Shown here: positions 10,052 through 18,378 of the stretch, one piece after another
Numbering within the stretch: position 1 is the first letter of the stretch
How the letters are laid out: each line of letters opens with the position of its first letter
NCBI RefSeq assembly: GCF_015277675.1
Contig: NZ_JADHEC010000025.1
Location: forward strand, 1 to 52,385
Source: Flavobacterium soyangense
GTDB lineage: Bacteria; Bacteroidota; Bacteroidia; Flavobacteriales; Flavobacteriaceae
Direction: 5' to 3'
Length of the DNA: 52,385 nucleotides
Program-made: the position numbers and the translations under genes
Notes under the pieces: model-generated
The model's database searches: none
Told to the model about the DNA's origin: nothing
The model's input: the letters and a program-made list of their open reading frames with translations, nothing else

Positions 10052-11116
10052 GTGAAAAAAGATGAAAAATACATGCGCCGTTGCATTGAATTGGCAAAAA
10101 ATGGTTTAGGGACAACTTATCCCAATCCTTTGGTTGGAAGTGTAATTGTGTATAATAACAAAATCATTGGCGAAGGCTGGCATAAAAAATCGGGAGAACC
10201 TCACGCCGAAGTTAATGCGGTGAATTCCGTGAAAGACAAATCGCTGTTGAAAAAATCAACTATTTATGTGAGTTTAGAACCTTGCAGTCATTTTGGAAAA
10301 ACGCCACCTTGTTGTGATTTAATTATTGAAAACGAGATTCCAAATGTAGTTATTGGAACCATTGACCCTAATATAAAAGTTGCCGGAAACGGAATCAAAA
10401 AATTAATTGAAACAGGTAAAAATGTTACTGTTGGCATTCTTGAATCAGAATGCATGGAGTTAAACAAGCGTTTTTTTACATTTCACTTAAAGAAAAGACC
10501 CTATGTGATTTTGAAATGGGCCGAAACTCAGGATGGTTTTATTGCGCCAATAATCCATGGGCAAGCTCAAGATGACATAAAAAAGAGAAAACCAGTTTGG
10601 ATAGCTAATGAGTTTTCGCGTCAATTAGTTCATAAATGGCGAAGTGAAGAACAAGCTATTCTTGTTGGCACCAACACTGTTATTAATGATAATCCAAAAT
10701 TAGACGTGAGAGATTGGGAAGGAAATAGCCCAATTAGGATAATTTTGGATCAGAATAATCGAATACCAAAAAACAGTCATATATTTGATAACAAAGTAAA
10801 AACTATAATTTTTTCAAATTTGGCAAATGCTAATAATAAAGAAAACACTACCTTTGAGATAATTGATTTTAAACAAAATCTTGCAAATCAAATACTGAAA
10901 GCATTATATAAACACAAAATTCAATCCGTGATTATTGAAGGAGGCACGCAGACCCTACAAACTTTTATTGACGAAAACCTTTGGGATGAAGCGCGAATAT
11001 TCATTGGGAATAGTTGCTTTGAAAATGGAACAAAAGCACCAATTATAGCTTTAAAAAACATTAAAAAACATTCCATTGGAAACGACACACTTATAATTTC
11101 TAGAAATAATGATTGA
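10052..11116 (+). CDS. ribD: Bifunctional riboflavin biosynthesis deaminase/reductase
   Basis: Catalyses deamination of the pyrimidine formed from GTP and then reduction of its ribosyl side chain, the second and third steps of riboflavin synthesis. 354 residues. The N-terminal deaminase domain (about 1-145) has zinc ligands in HAEVNA and PCSHFGKTPPC. The C-terminal reductase domain (about 147-350) begins VILKWAETQDGFI and contains IIEGGTQTLQTF. The start is GTG; a later in-frame ATG at 10073 (residue 8) is the alternative. I keep GTG because the residues between (KKDEKY) resemble the N-termini I remember for the family. The HAD gene overlaps its end by 8 bp. Confidence 0.95.
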   Translation: MKKDEKYMRRCIELAKNGLGTTYPNPLVGSVIVYNNKIIGEGWHKKSGEPHAEVNAVNSVKDKSLLKKSTIYVSLEPCSHFGKTPPCCDLIIENEIPNVVIGTIDPNIKVAGNGIKKLIETGKNVTVGILESECMELNKRFFTFHLKKRPYVILKWAETQDGFIAPIIHGQAQDDIKKRKPVWIANEFSRQLVHKWRSEEQAILVGTNTVINDNPKLDVRDWEGNSPIRIILDQNNRIPKNSHIFDNKVKTIIFSNLANANNKENTTFEIIDFKQNLANQILKALYKHKIQSVIIEGGTQTLQTFIDENLWDEARIFIGNSCFENGTKAPIIALKNIKKHSIGNDTLIISRNND

Positions 11117-11717
11117 TACTATTATTTTTGATTTTGGAGATGTTTTTATCAACTTAGATAAACAAGCAACCATTAATTCCTTGAAAAAATTGGGATTATC
11201 ACAATGGAATAAAGATTTAGATCAATTGAACCTTCAATTTGAAAAAGGACAAATCTCACAAGAAAATTTTCTGTTCGGTATCCAAAAACACATTCCTAAT
11301 GCTTCTATTGATGAAATTTTAAATGCTTGGAATGCCATACTTTTGGATTTCCCTTTAAAACGATTAGAATTTCTACAAAAGCTTTCAAAAAAATATCGTT
11401 TGTTTCTTTTAAGCAATACCGATGCAATTCATATAGAAACTTTCGAACGAGAAAATGGCACTTCATTTTATAGTGATTTTTACCAATGTTTTGAAAAAAT
11501 CTATTTTTCATTTGAATTGGGAATGCGAAAACCAGATGCCGAAATATTTAATTACTTATTAAAAAAACACGATTTATCTGCAAAACGAACCTTATTTGTC
11601 GATGATAAAAAAGAAAACACCGATGCTGCACTTTCGCTAGGTTTCAAAATCTGGAATTTACAAGTAGGAAAAGAAGATGTTATGGAACTATTTTCGAAAA
11701 AAGATTTACTGCTATGA
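11109..11717 (+). CDS. HAD superfamily hydrolase (YihX-like phosphatase)
   Basis: 202 residues. HAD motif I is IIFDFGDVF near the N-terminus, motif II is LLSNTD, the motif III Lys is in RKPDAEIF, and motif IV is LFVDDKKEN. The helical cap between motifs I and II places it in the HAD-IA group, which includes sugar-phosphate phosphatases. The substrate is unknown. The start codon overlaps the ribD stop region by 8 bp, so translation is probably coupled. A role in removing the phosphate from the RibD product, the missing pyrimidine phosphatase step, is an attractive but unproven idea; HAD enzymes fill that step in other bacteria. Confidence 0.87.
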   Translation: MIDTIIFDFGDVFINLDKQATINSLKKLGLSQWNKDLDQLNLQFEKGQISQENFLFGIQKHIPNASIDEILNAWNAILLDFPLKRLEFLQKLSKKYRLFLLSNTDAIHIETFERENGTSFYSDFYQCFEKIYFSFELGMRKPDAEIFNYLLKKHDLSAKRTLFVDDKKENTDAALSLGFKIWNLQVGKEDVMELFSKKDLLL

Positions 11718-11757
11718 TAAATTTCAATGGCAATGATAAATTCAATTTTCAATAAAT

Positions 11758-12360
11758 TTGGAAGACACCTACAAAACCATAGCTTATCCATCTGATGAAC
11801 TTCTTTTTAAAGAAAAAAACAGCAAATTCTTTGGGTACGCATATCCTATTCAATCAGAAGCAGAAGTAAAACCCATAATTGATAGTTTACGAAAACTACA
11901 TCCCAATGCGGGACATTATTGTTATGCTTATCAAATTGGCACGGACACCATAGTTTACAGAGCAAATGATGACGGCGAACCAAGTAACACAGCAGGAATG
12001 CCTATTTATGGGCAAATTCAGTCTTTTGCAGTCACGAATGTTTTGCTTGTGGTTGTCCGAATTTTTGGCGGAGTTAAATTAGGAGTTGGTGGTTTGATTT
12101 CAGCTTATAAAACTGCAGCCCAAATGACTTTGGAATCTTCTGAAATAATCGAAAAAACCATAGATATTCATTATCTAATTTCCTTTGACTATAAAAACAT
12201 CAATAAAGTAATGCGAGTTATTAAAGAAAAAAACATAGAAATTGCAACCCAAAAAATGGAATTGAGTTGCGAAATCGAAATTATCACCCGAAAAAAAAAT
12301 GCCGAAATGATTTTCGACATTTTTAATTCGATGTTTGAGATAGAAATAAAGCTTCTTTAA
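11758..12360 (+). CDS. IMPACT/YigZ family protein
   Basis: 200 residues. The UPF0029/IMPACT N-terminal domain shows KNSKFFGYAYPI, the core NDDGEPSNTAGMPI, and VVVRIFGGVKLGVGGLI, followed by the short C-terminal YigZ domain. The family is thought to act in translation-related stress control, but no reaction is established. The only usable initiator in frame is TTG at 11758: no ATG or GTG lies between it and the upstream stop at 11737. A TAnnTTTG-like octamer (11753-11760) overlaps this codon. It lies 40 bp downstream of the HAD gene and is probably cotranscribed with ribD and the HAD gene. Confidence 0.88.
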   Translation: MEDTYKTIAYPSDELLFKEKNSKFFGYAYPIQSEAEVKPIIDSLRKLHPNAGHYCYAYQIGTDTIVYRANDDGEPSNTAGMPIYGQIQSFAVTNVLLVVVRIFGGVKLGVGGLISAYKTAAQMTLESSEIIEKTIDIHYLISFDYKNINKVMRVIKEKNIEIATQKMELSCEIEIITRKKNAEMIFDIFNSMFEIEIKLL

Positions 12361-12409
12361 AACACTCAAAAAGTTAGCTCTTTTTTTATATTATCAAAAA
12401 GCAAAACCA

Positions 12410-12814
12410 TTATTTCTTTCTGTCCAAAATTTCTAAAATATATTGCGGTGGAGCAACAGGCCTTCCTGTTTTCATATCGACAAATACTAAAATTGAGTTG
12501 CCAGTTGTTAATAACTCTTCCTTTTCATTATAGAGTTCATAGTCAAATTCAATCTTGACAGATGTCTTGTTTTTTAATATTGTTTTCAAAGTCAAAAGCT
12601 CATCATATCGAGCCGGTTTTTTATAATTCATGGTTAAAGAAACCACAGGGAGCATAATTCCGTTTTCCTCCATCCATTTATAAGAAATCCCTTTGTTTCT
12701 AAGCCATTCGACCCTTCCTATTTCAAAATATTGAGCATAATTACCGTGATAAACTACACGCATTTGATCTGTTTCTGAGTAGCGAACACGAATTTGAATT
12801 TTATGATATTCCAT
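12410..12814 (-). CDS. Acyl-CoA thioesterase, YbgC/4HBT hotdog family
   Basis: 134 residues with a single hotdog domain. The family signature is near the N-terminus: RYSETDQMRVVYHGNYAQYFE, which includes the catalytic Asp in the SETDQMRVVYHGNY segment. Family members hydrolyse short- or medium-chain acyl-CoA or acyl-ACP thioesters. In proteobacteria YbgC accompanies the Tol-Pal genes; no such neighbours are present here. It is divergent from dnaA, with a 184-bp shared upstream region, and convergent with the IMPACT gene. Confidence 0.9.
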   Translation of the reverse strand: MEYHKIQIRVRYSETDQMRVVYHGNYAQYFEIGRVEWLRNKGISYKWMEENGIMLPVVSLTMNYKKPARYDELLTLKTILKNKTSVKIEFDYELYNEKEELLTTGNSILVFVDMKTGRPVAPPQYILEILDRKK

Positions 12815-12904
12815 TGATTATTTATTAAAAAATTAAAATTTTACAAACTCTATACGACAATATTTTATAAAAATTACATGCAAAATATTTTTTTTTTGTT
12901 AATT

Positions 12905-12913
12905 TTATTCACA
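12905..12913 (+). promoter_or_regulatory. DnaA box upstream of dnaA
   Basis: TTATTCACA is a perfect match to the TTATNCACA DnaA-box consensus. A weaker TTATCCCAA with two mismatches follows at 12920-12928. They lie about 90 and 70 bp before the dnaA start, where they could mediate autorepression. Two sites alone do not make an origin. Confidence 0.5.
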
Positions 12914-12998
12914 TATTTGTTATCCCAAAAAGCAACACTAACTCAACCCGTTTTTTATTAGAAAAACAGATACCAAACGAAATAATTTAACCAAATTT

Positions 12999-14426
12999 AT
13001 GAACAAGACTGCTCAATCAGTATGGGAAAACTGCCTATCTTTTATTAAAGACAATATCGCAGACCAAGCATATAAAACCTGGTTTGAACCTATTAAGTCA
13101 GTTGAACTTACGGATAATGCACTATACATTCAGGTTCCCAGTAAATTTTTCTACGAATGGCTAGAAGAGCATTACGTTAAATTATTAAAAGTAGCACTGA
13201 CCAAAGAACTCGGGAAAAATGCAAAGTTACTCTATAAAATCAAAATGGAAAACACTTATGGCAATAAACAACCGTTTACGGAACAATTGCCTAGCGCTAA
13301 TCGTGTGCCTATGAAACCACAAGATGTTGATGCTCCATATAAGAATCTTAATCCGGAATTAAGAAATCCATTCGTCATTCCTGGTATACGAAATTTAAAA
13401 ATCGAATCACAACTAAATGCAAATTATAGTTTTGACAATTTTCTTGAAGGAGACTCTAACAGATTAGCTCGTTCAGCAGGCATGGCTGTAGCCAATAAGC
13501 CAGGTGGGACTTCATTTAATCCATTATTAATTTTTGGCGGTGTTGGTCTAGGTAAAACGCATTTAGCTCACGCTATAGGTGTTGAAATCAAGGACAAATA
13601 TCCAGAAAAGACCGTTTTATACATTTCAGCAGAAATTTTTACCCAACAATATATTGATTCCGTAAAGAAAAATAATCGAAATGATTTTATTCATTTCTAC
13701 CAACTTATAGATGTATTAATCATTGACGATGTGCAATTCCTTTCCGGAAAATCAGGAACTCAGGATGTATTTTTTCATATATTTAACTACTTACATCAAA
13801 ACGGAAAGCAGGTAATATTGACTTCGGACAAGGCGCCAGTTGATATGCAGGACATTGAACAACGATTATTATCTCGTTTCAAATGGGGATTATCGGCAGA
13901 ATTACACCAACCAGATTATGAAACCAGAATTTCTATCCTGAAAAACATTTTATATCGTGATGGTGTAGAAATTCCTGAAGAAATCATAGAATATGTAGCC
14001 CGAAATATCAAATCGAATGTTCGAGAACTGGAAGGTGCCATTATTTCTTTGATTGCACAATCTTCTTTCAATAAAAAAGAAGTGACTCTGGAACTAGCCA
14101 AAAATGTGGTTGAAAAATTTGTTAAAAATGTAAAACGAGAAATTTCTATCGATTACATTCAAAAGATTGTTTCCGATTATTTTCAATTGGATTTAGAAAC
14201 TCTTCAATCAAAAACCAGAAAAAGACATATCGTACAAGCTCGACAATTGGCAATGTTTTTTGCCAAGAAATTCACTAAAGCTTCTTTGGCAAACATTGGT
14301 TCCCAAATAGGGGATCGTGATCATGCAACCGTATTACACGCTTGTAAAACCGTTGACAATTTAGTTGCAACTGACAAACAATTCAAGAAATTTGTCGAAG
14401 ATATCAACAAAAAATTAACGCTATAA
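12999..14426 (+). CDS. dnaA: Chromosomal replication initiator protein DnaA
   Basis: 475 residues. Domain I is residues 1-85 (AQSVWENCLSFIKDNI). A short linker domain II of about 45 residues follows. The AAA+ domain III has Walker A GGVGLGKT at 180-187 and Walker B VLIIDDVQF at 239-247. DNA-binding domain IV carries the signature IGDRDHATVLHACKTV. It binds DnaA boxes as an ATP complex and melts the origin. The phosphatase gene starts 7 bp after its stop. Upstream DnaA-box-like sequences suggest autoregulation. No dnaN or other origin-marker gene is adjacent, which is common in Bacteroidota. Confidence 0.98.
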   Translation: MNKTAQSVWENCLSFIKDNIADQAYKTWFEPIKSVELTDNALYIQVPSKFFYEWLEEHYVKLLKVALTKELGKNAKLLYKIKMENTYGNKQPFTEQLPSANRVPMKPQDVDAPYKNLNPELRNPFVIPGIRNLKIESQLNANYSFDNFLEGDSNRLARSAGMAVANKPGGTSFNPLLIFGGVGLGKTHLAHAIGVEIKDKYPEKTVLYISAEIFTQQYIDSVKKNNRNDFIHFYQLIDVLIIDDVQFLSGKSGTQDVFFHIFNYLHQNGKQVILTSDKAPVDMQDIEQRLLSRFKWGLSAELHQPDYETRISILKNILYRDGVEIPEEIIEYVARNIKSNVRELEGAIISLIAQSSFNKKEVTLELAKNVVEKFVKNVKREISIDYIQKIVSDYFQLDLETLQSKTRKRHIVQARQLAMFFAKKFTKASLANIGSQIGDRDHATVLHACKTVDNLVATDKQFKKFVEDINKKLTL

Positions 14427-14433
14427 ACGCATT

Positions 14434-14904
14434 ATGCCCATAAAAATTTTAATGGTTTGTCTAGGCAATATTTGTCGGTCACCTTTGGCCGAAGGAATAT
14501 TGGCTTCAAAACTCCCAAAAAAAAAATTCACGGTGGACTCTGCCGGAACGGGTTCTTGGCACATTGGCCATCAACCTGACGAGCGCTCCATTGCAATTGC
14601 AAAAAACAATAAAATAGATATTTCGCAACAAAAAGGGCACCAATTTACAGCAAGTGATTTTGATGCTTTTGATTATATTTACGTCATGGATAATTCTAAT
14701 TATTGGGATGTTATTCAACTTGCCGATAATCAAGCCCAAACCGAAAAAGTGCAACTCATTTTGAATGAATTATTCCCTGATGAAAATGTAGATGTTCCTG
14801 ACCCATACTTTGGAATGCCAAATGGATTTGATTCCGTTTATAAAATGCTCGACGAAGCCTGTGATGTAATTGCTAAAAAATTAATTGAAAAGCATTCTAT
14901 TTAG
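14434..14904 (+). CDS. Low-molecular-weight protein-tyrosine phosphatase
   Basis: 156 residues. The P-loop C9-L-G-N-I-C-R15-S is at the N-terminus, with nucleophile Cys9 and phosphate-binding Arg15. The general-acid loop is VPDPYFG near residue 120, as in the family. In bacteria these enzymes often regulate polysaccharide export or tyrosine-kinase signalling; no tyrosine kinase or capsule gene is nearby, so the target is unknown. It is closely linked to dnaA (7-bp gap) and to the methyltransferase downstream (21-bp gap), so a three-gene transcript is likely. Confidence 0.93.
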   Translation: MPIKILMVCLGNICRSPLAEGILASKLPKKKFTVDSAGTGSWHIGHQPDERSIAIAKNNKIDISQQKGHQFTASDFDAFDYIYVMDNSNYWDVIQLADNQAQTEKVQLILNELFPDENVDVPDPYFGMPNGFDSVYKMLDEACDVIAKKLIEKHSI

Positions 14905-14925
14905 CTTCTCAAGAATAATAAAAAA

Positions 14926-15648
14926 ATGAAACCAAACCATCTTCCAGGAAAACTATACTTAATCCCAACAACTTTAGGAGAAGGAAATCCTATGGATGTT
15001 TTGCCACAAACTGTAAAAAGAACTATTGATTCCATTGATGATTATATAGTAGAAAATGAAAAAACGGCTCGAAAATTTATAAAAAGTATTCAACCGGAAA
15101 AAATTCAAGCCACACTCAGATTAAGTGCTTTAAATAAATATACCGAAGTTTCTGAACACGCCAAAATGCTTCAACCTTGTTTAGAAGGAAAAAACGTTGG
15201 ATTAATGAGCGAAGCAGGTTGTCCCGGAGTTGCTGACCCTGGTGCTGTGATTGTAAAATTAGCCCACGAAAAAGGAATTCAAGTTGTGCCTTTAGTTGGT
15301 CCGTCTTCCATTTTATTAGCAATAATGGCCTCTGGAATGAATGGCCAGAGTTTTGCTTTCAACGGTTATATTCCAATTGACAAATCCGAAAAAAAGACTG
15401 CATTAAAAAACTTAGAAAAATTATCTCAAGATAAGAATCAATCACAAATATTTATTGAAACTCCTTTTCGAAATAACAAAATGCTTGAGGATATAGTACA
15501 AGCTTTAAATCCTTCAACTTACCTTTGTGTTGCAACCGATATCACTTTACCTACAGAATTCATTAAAACAATGCGGGCTTCGGATTGGAAGAAAATAAAG
15601 GTTGATTTACACAATCGTCCCACTATTTTTATCATCCACAAAATGTAA
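14926..15648 (+). CDS. SAM-dependent methyltransferase, RsmI-like tetrapyrrole methylase fold
   Basis: 240 residues. The fold is recognised by LYLIPTTLGEG at the N-terminus, LMSEAGCPGVADPGA (the glycine-rich SAM loop) and VPLVGPSSILLAIMASGMNG. RsmI methylates the 2'-O of C1402 in 16S rRNA, but this protein is shorter than classical RsmI (around 280 residues) and its N-terminal half is divergent. It may be a second, family-specific paralogue common in Bacteroidota. The precise target is therefore uncertain. It is the last gene of the dnaA cluster. Confidence 0.83.
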   Translation: MKPNHLPGKLYLIPTTLGEGNPMDVLPQTVKRTIDSIDDYIVENEKTARKFIKSIQPEKIQATLRLSALNKYTEVSEHAKMLQPCLEGKNVGLMSEAGCPGVADPGAVIVKLAHEKGIQVVPLVGPSSILLAIMASGMNGQSFAFNGYIPIDKSEKKTALKNLEKLSQDKNQSQIFIETPFRNNKMLEDIVQALNPSTYLCVATDITLPTEFIKTMRASDWKKIKVDLHNRPTIFIIHKM

Positions 15649-16101
15649 ACACCTGTTTGTAAATCAATTAGATAGACATTTTCCGATTTGAATAGCAAAA
15701 TGTTTATTTAAAATTCTACATACTACATTATCCAAATTTTGACTCTTTTCATTACTTTTCAAAATCAATTCAAAAAGCTTTCCATTCAATTCTAACTAAA
15801 AATTAAAGTCTTGAAAAATTAAATATTTCTACCAAAAGAAATATTAGAACCTCAATTTTGATGTTAATTCGTGTTAATATCACGCATTAATATCCAGATA
15901 TTTTAACATAAATTACAGAATAAATTAACTGAAAAAGCAAAAATAAAAACCTAACTTTAAATAATTAAAAATTAACCAATTGAATTTAAATATTTATACA
16001 TCACTGATAAACAATAAATTAAATTAAAAAGTTACTTGCCCCAAAACATATTAGTTAATGTAAAATTATTCAAACCAGTATTAATTTAAAAATAAAATAT
16101 T
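15649..16101. other. AT-rich intergenic region, no gene seen
   Basis: 453 bp with no convincing ORF in either direction. It is extremely AT-rich in its right half. It must contain the promoter of the PepSY-like gene, but I find only a near match (TAACTTTA, about 15953) to the -7 consensus. No hairpin terminator was seen behind the methyltransferase. Confidence 0.5.
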
Positions 16102-16623
16102 ATGAAAACATTTATTATTATTTTGATTTTGGGCTTTACCACATCCTCCTATTCGCAAAAACAAACTAAGGAAGGAAGAATGGATATAATAAATTTACCT
16201 GAAATTGTAATCAAAAAGGCTGGAGCAGATTTTTCTGTATATGTACCTGATAAAAATCCCGACCCAACTGTAAGAAAATTGCAAGAAAAATTTGTTGCCT
16301 ATGACCTTGGTAAAGATTATGAAGGTAATGAAAGCTATTTACTAACAATGTACATAAAAAACGGCTCTTTGGCTGCAACTTATAATGAAAAAGGGAAATT
16401 AACACGTGTAGTGGAAAACTATAAAAATGTAGCCCTTCCAAGTGATGTGATCTATTCTATTTATAAAAAATATCCCGAATGGACAATTGTAAACGATAAA
16501 TTCCTTTACACTCAAACAGAAGGTGATATTATAAAAAAACAGTATAATGTCAAAATCAAAAGAAATAAAGACGTTCGCAAATTAGTGGTTCGTCCTAATG
16601 GTGAAATTGTAAAAGAACTTTAA
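16102..16623 (+). CDS. Secreted PepSY-like protein
   Basis: 173 residues. Residues 1-19 form a signal peptide (MKTFIIILILGFTTSSYSQ). The mature part has the repeated pattern of small periplasmic PepSY-like (beta-lactamase-inhibitor-like) proteins: GKLTRVVENYKNVALPSDVIYSIYKKYPEW, here spanning residues about 100-130, then YNVKIKRNKDVRKLVVRPNGEIV. This fold is common in Bacteroidota secretomes and has no established function. It is monocistronic, flanked by the long AT-rich region and the terminator at 16641-16680. Confidence 0.72.
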   Translation: MKTFIIILILGFTTSSYSQKQTKEGRMDIINLPEIVIKKAGADFSVYVPDKNPDPTVRKLQEKFVAYDLGKDYEGNESYLLTMYIKNGSLAATYNEKGKLTRVVENYKNVALPSDVIYSIYKKYPEWTIVNDKFLYTQTEGDIIKKQYNVKIKRNKDVRKLVVRPNGEIVKEL

Positions 16624-16640
16624 AAAGAAAATTTTAATTA

Positions 16641-16680
16641 AAAAAGCTGTCTAAAAATTGATTTTAGACAGCCTTTTTAT
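16641..16680. terminator. Bidirectional Rho-independent terminator
   Basis: A perfect 11-bp stem, GCTGTCTAAAA (16646-16656) with TTTTAGACAGC (16662-16672), has a 5-nt loop and A-run/T-run flanks. It separates the PepSY-like gene from the convergent lysozyme-like gene. Confidence 0.9.
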
Positions 16681-16697
16681 TATTATTTTATCGAGTT

Positions 16698-17333
16698 CTA
16701 ATAGACATTTGCATTGCTATCAGCCACAATTCCAGAAGTTTCATAACCTCCAAAATCGATCATATAACTTCGTATCGATGTTCCGTAAGCATCTTTAAAA
16801 TAGCGACCTCTATTATTTCTAAAAAACTTTTTTACAGAACCTACACCGCCAAGATGTGCTGCTGCTAATATTCCAGATTCAGTAACTTGAATACCACTAA
16901 TAACTCTACCTTCATATCTGTCGATAACATCTCTTAACTCCCATTTATTTTGAGCAAGAAGTGCAATAAAGGCTTTTTCCTGCATTTTGGGACTGTTTAA
17001 AAACCGGTTTTTATCATTTACACCAACGGTTTTTAAAGTTTCAGTACCAAACTGGTATTTTCCAAGATAACCCAGAGAATTAATTTTTTTGTATTTGCCT
17101 TGAGATTCCCTGAAAGCAATTGCTTCTCTGTAGCCAATAAAGAATTTTCCTGTATAAGGAACACTTAAATTAGCATAATCGTTTTGTTTTTGAGATGGAT
17201 ATAAGTAGGATGTTCCATCGGTTTTATTTGTAAGAAACCATTGGTTGGTATCTAAATCGAAAGGCTTAAAACCTGAGCTTAAAAAAGCAATAATAAGAGT
17301 CAAAATTGTATAAAAAGACCACTTCTTTATCAT
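16698..17333 (-). CDS. Exported lysozyme-fold protein, putative peptidoglycan hydrolase
   Basis: 211 residues with an N-terminal membrane or signal segment (about 5-22, FYTILTLIIAFLSSG). The central region resembles a lysozyme/transglycosylase fold: AIAFRESQGKYKKINSLGYLGKYQFG holds a Glu in the E-S position and a typical substrate-cleft GYLGKYQFG. The later AAHLGGVGSVKKFF matches the second conserved block. Cleavage of glycan strands is inferred from these motifs only. It has its own -7 element at 17381-17388 and lies downstream of two other envelope genes, mltG and the DUF2279 gene. Confidence 0.68.
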   Translation of the reverse strand: MIKKWSFYTILTLIIAFLSSGFKPFDLDTNQWFLTNKTDGTSYLYPSQKQNDYANLSVPYTGKFFIGYREAIAFRESQGKYKKINSLGYLGKYQFGTETLKTVGVNDKNRFLNSPKMQEKAFIALLAQNKWELRDVIDRYEGRVISGIQVTESGILAAAHLGGVGSVKKFFRNNRGRYFKDAYGTSIRSYMIDFGGYETSGIVADSNANVY

Positions 17334-17380
17334 AAATTGTTTTTCTTCAAACGCTGTCCCGTATTGAAATTTCTACAATG

Positions 17381-17388
17381 CAAATATA
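17381..17388 (-). promoter_or_regulatory. -7 element upstream of the lysozyme-like gene
   Basis: On the minus strand TATATTTG matches TAnnTTTG, 47 bp before the start codon. No TTG at the expected distance was found. Confidence 0.4.
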
Positions 17389-17430
17389 CAATAAAAATCA
17401 TAAACCTGAATATCAACCTATTAAACTTGT

Positions 17431-18378
17431 TTAAAAATACAAGGTGTAAAACTTGAAACCGCTGTGAGATGAGTACTCAATCGTTGGCGCTGGAATTTTC
17501 ATTGTGTTTAAAACTGAAAAAATTGTCTTCAAAAAGTGGGATTTTGTGTCGATTTTTGTCAAATCTACATCCAAACTAAGGTAAAATTGCCTGAATCTTT
17601 CTGGTTTTGGAACCAAGATCGGAGAATTATTGTTGTCATTTCCGCTAATCATTCCTTCCGCTCCATAACCAAAAGCGAGATTAATCCATTTGGGAATTTT
17701 TGAGCCTTTGGAAAAAGAATATAAATTGTAAGAAAGCCAATAGGTTTGACCGTTATAATCCTTTATGATTTGTTCTGGAAATGTGCTTCCCAAAACATCA
17801 GGTCTATAATTTGAATATTGGGTTTTATGATAGGAAAATTTAGGAATAATACGTTGTTCATTCCAAATTAATTCCTGTGAAACATACAAAGCCGTACCCG
17901 AAGCATTAGCAATTACATCACCTATCGACGCTCCCCATTCTTTAGAAAACCCGTCCATAACCTCAACAGTGGTTTGGAATACAAATCCTAAACTAGCCCC
18001 GTAAATGAGTTGATTTTTTTTGCTGGTTCCACTCCAATTCAGAACTTCAGCACCAAATCTCCCAATTTGATAGGATGAATAAAGGTGTCCAATCTTATCC
18101 ATTTGCAACCACTCAGAATTGTCATTTATAAAATGGAAATTGGATCTGGGATAATCAGCATACCAAAGTTGGTTCAAACCAATCAAAGCTCCCGATGCTA
18201 ATACCGCTTCGGAAATAAATACAGTGTTTTGTCTTTTCTTGTTTAAGGAATCGGATTGTTTTAGAAGATTTTCAAAGGAATTTTGTGCAAAAACACTTTG
18301 GAACACAATCAGAAACAAAAAAAATAATTGATTTTTGAATTTCAAAATTATCTTGTTACTCCTTGACTGTTGATCCAA
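17431..18378 (-). CDS. DUF2279 family exported protein
   Basis: 315 residues. A hydrophobic signal segment (about 18-31, QLFFLFLIVFQSVFAQ) is followed by a DUF2279/YfiM-like core: FINDNSEWLQMDKIGHLYSSYQIGRF, then a helical stretch with SLGFVFQTTVEVMDGFSKEWGASIGDVIANASG. The family is uncharacterised; predicted location is periplasm or outer membrane. The ATG at 18378 overlaps the end of mltG by 31 bp. An in-frame TTG at 18345 falls just after the mltG stop and would give a more compact signal peptide. Either way the two genes are tightly coupled. Confidence 0.8.
   Translation of the reverse strand: MDQQSRSNKIILKFKNQLFFLFLIVFQSVFAQNSFENLLKQSDSLNKKRQNTVFISEAVLASGALIGLNQLWYADYPRSNFHFINDNSEWLQMDKIGHLYSSYQIGRFGAEVLNWSGTSKKNQLIYGASLGFVFQTTVEVMDGFSKEWGASIGDVIANASGTALYVSQELIWNEQRIIPKFSYHKTQYSNYRPDVLGSTFPEQIIKDYNGQTYWLSYNLYSFSKGSKIPKWINLAFGYGAEGMISGNDNNNSPILVPKPERFRQFYLSLDVDLTKIDTKSHFLKTIFSVLNTMKIPAPTIEYSSHSGFKFYTLYF

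Noticed and set aside
12361..12409. Terminator between the IMPACT and thioesterase genes
   Set aside because: Only AAAAAG/CTTTTT pairs; too weak to call.
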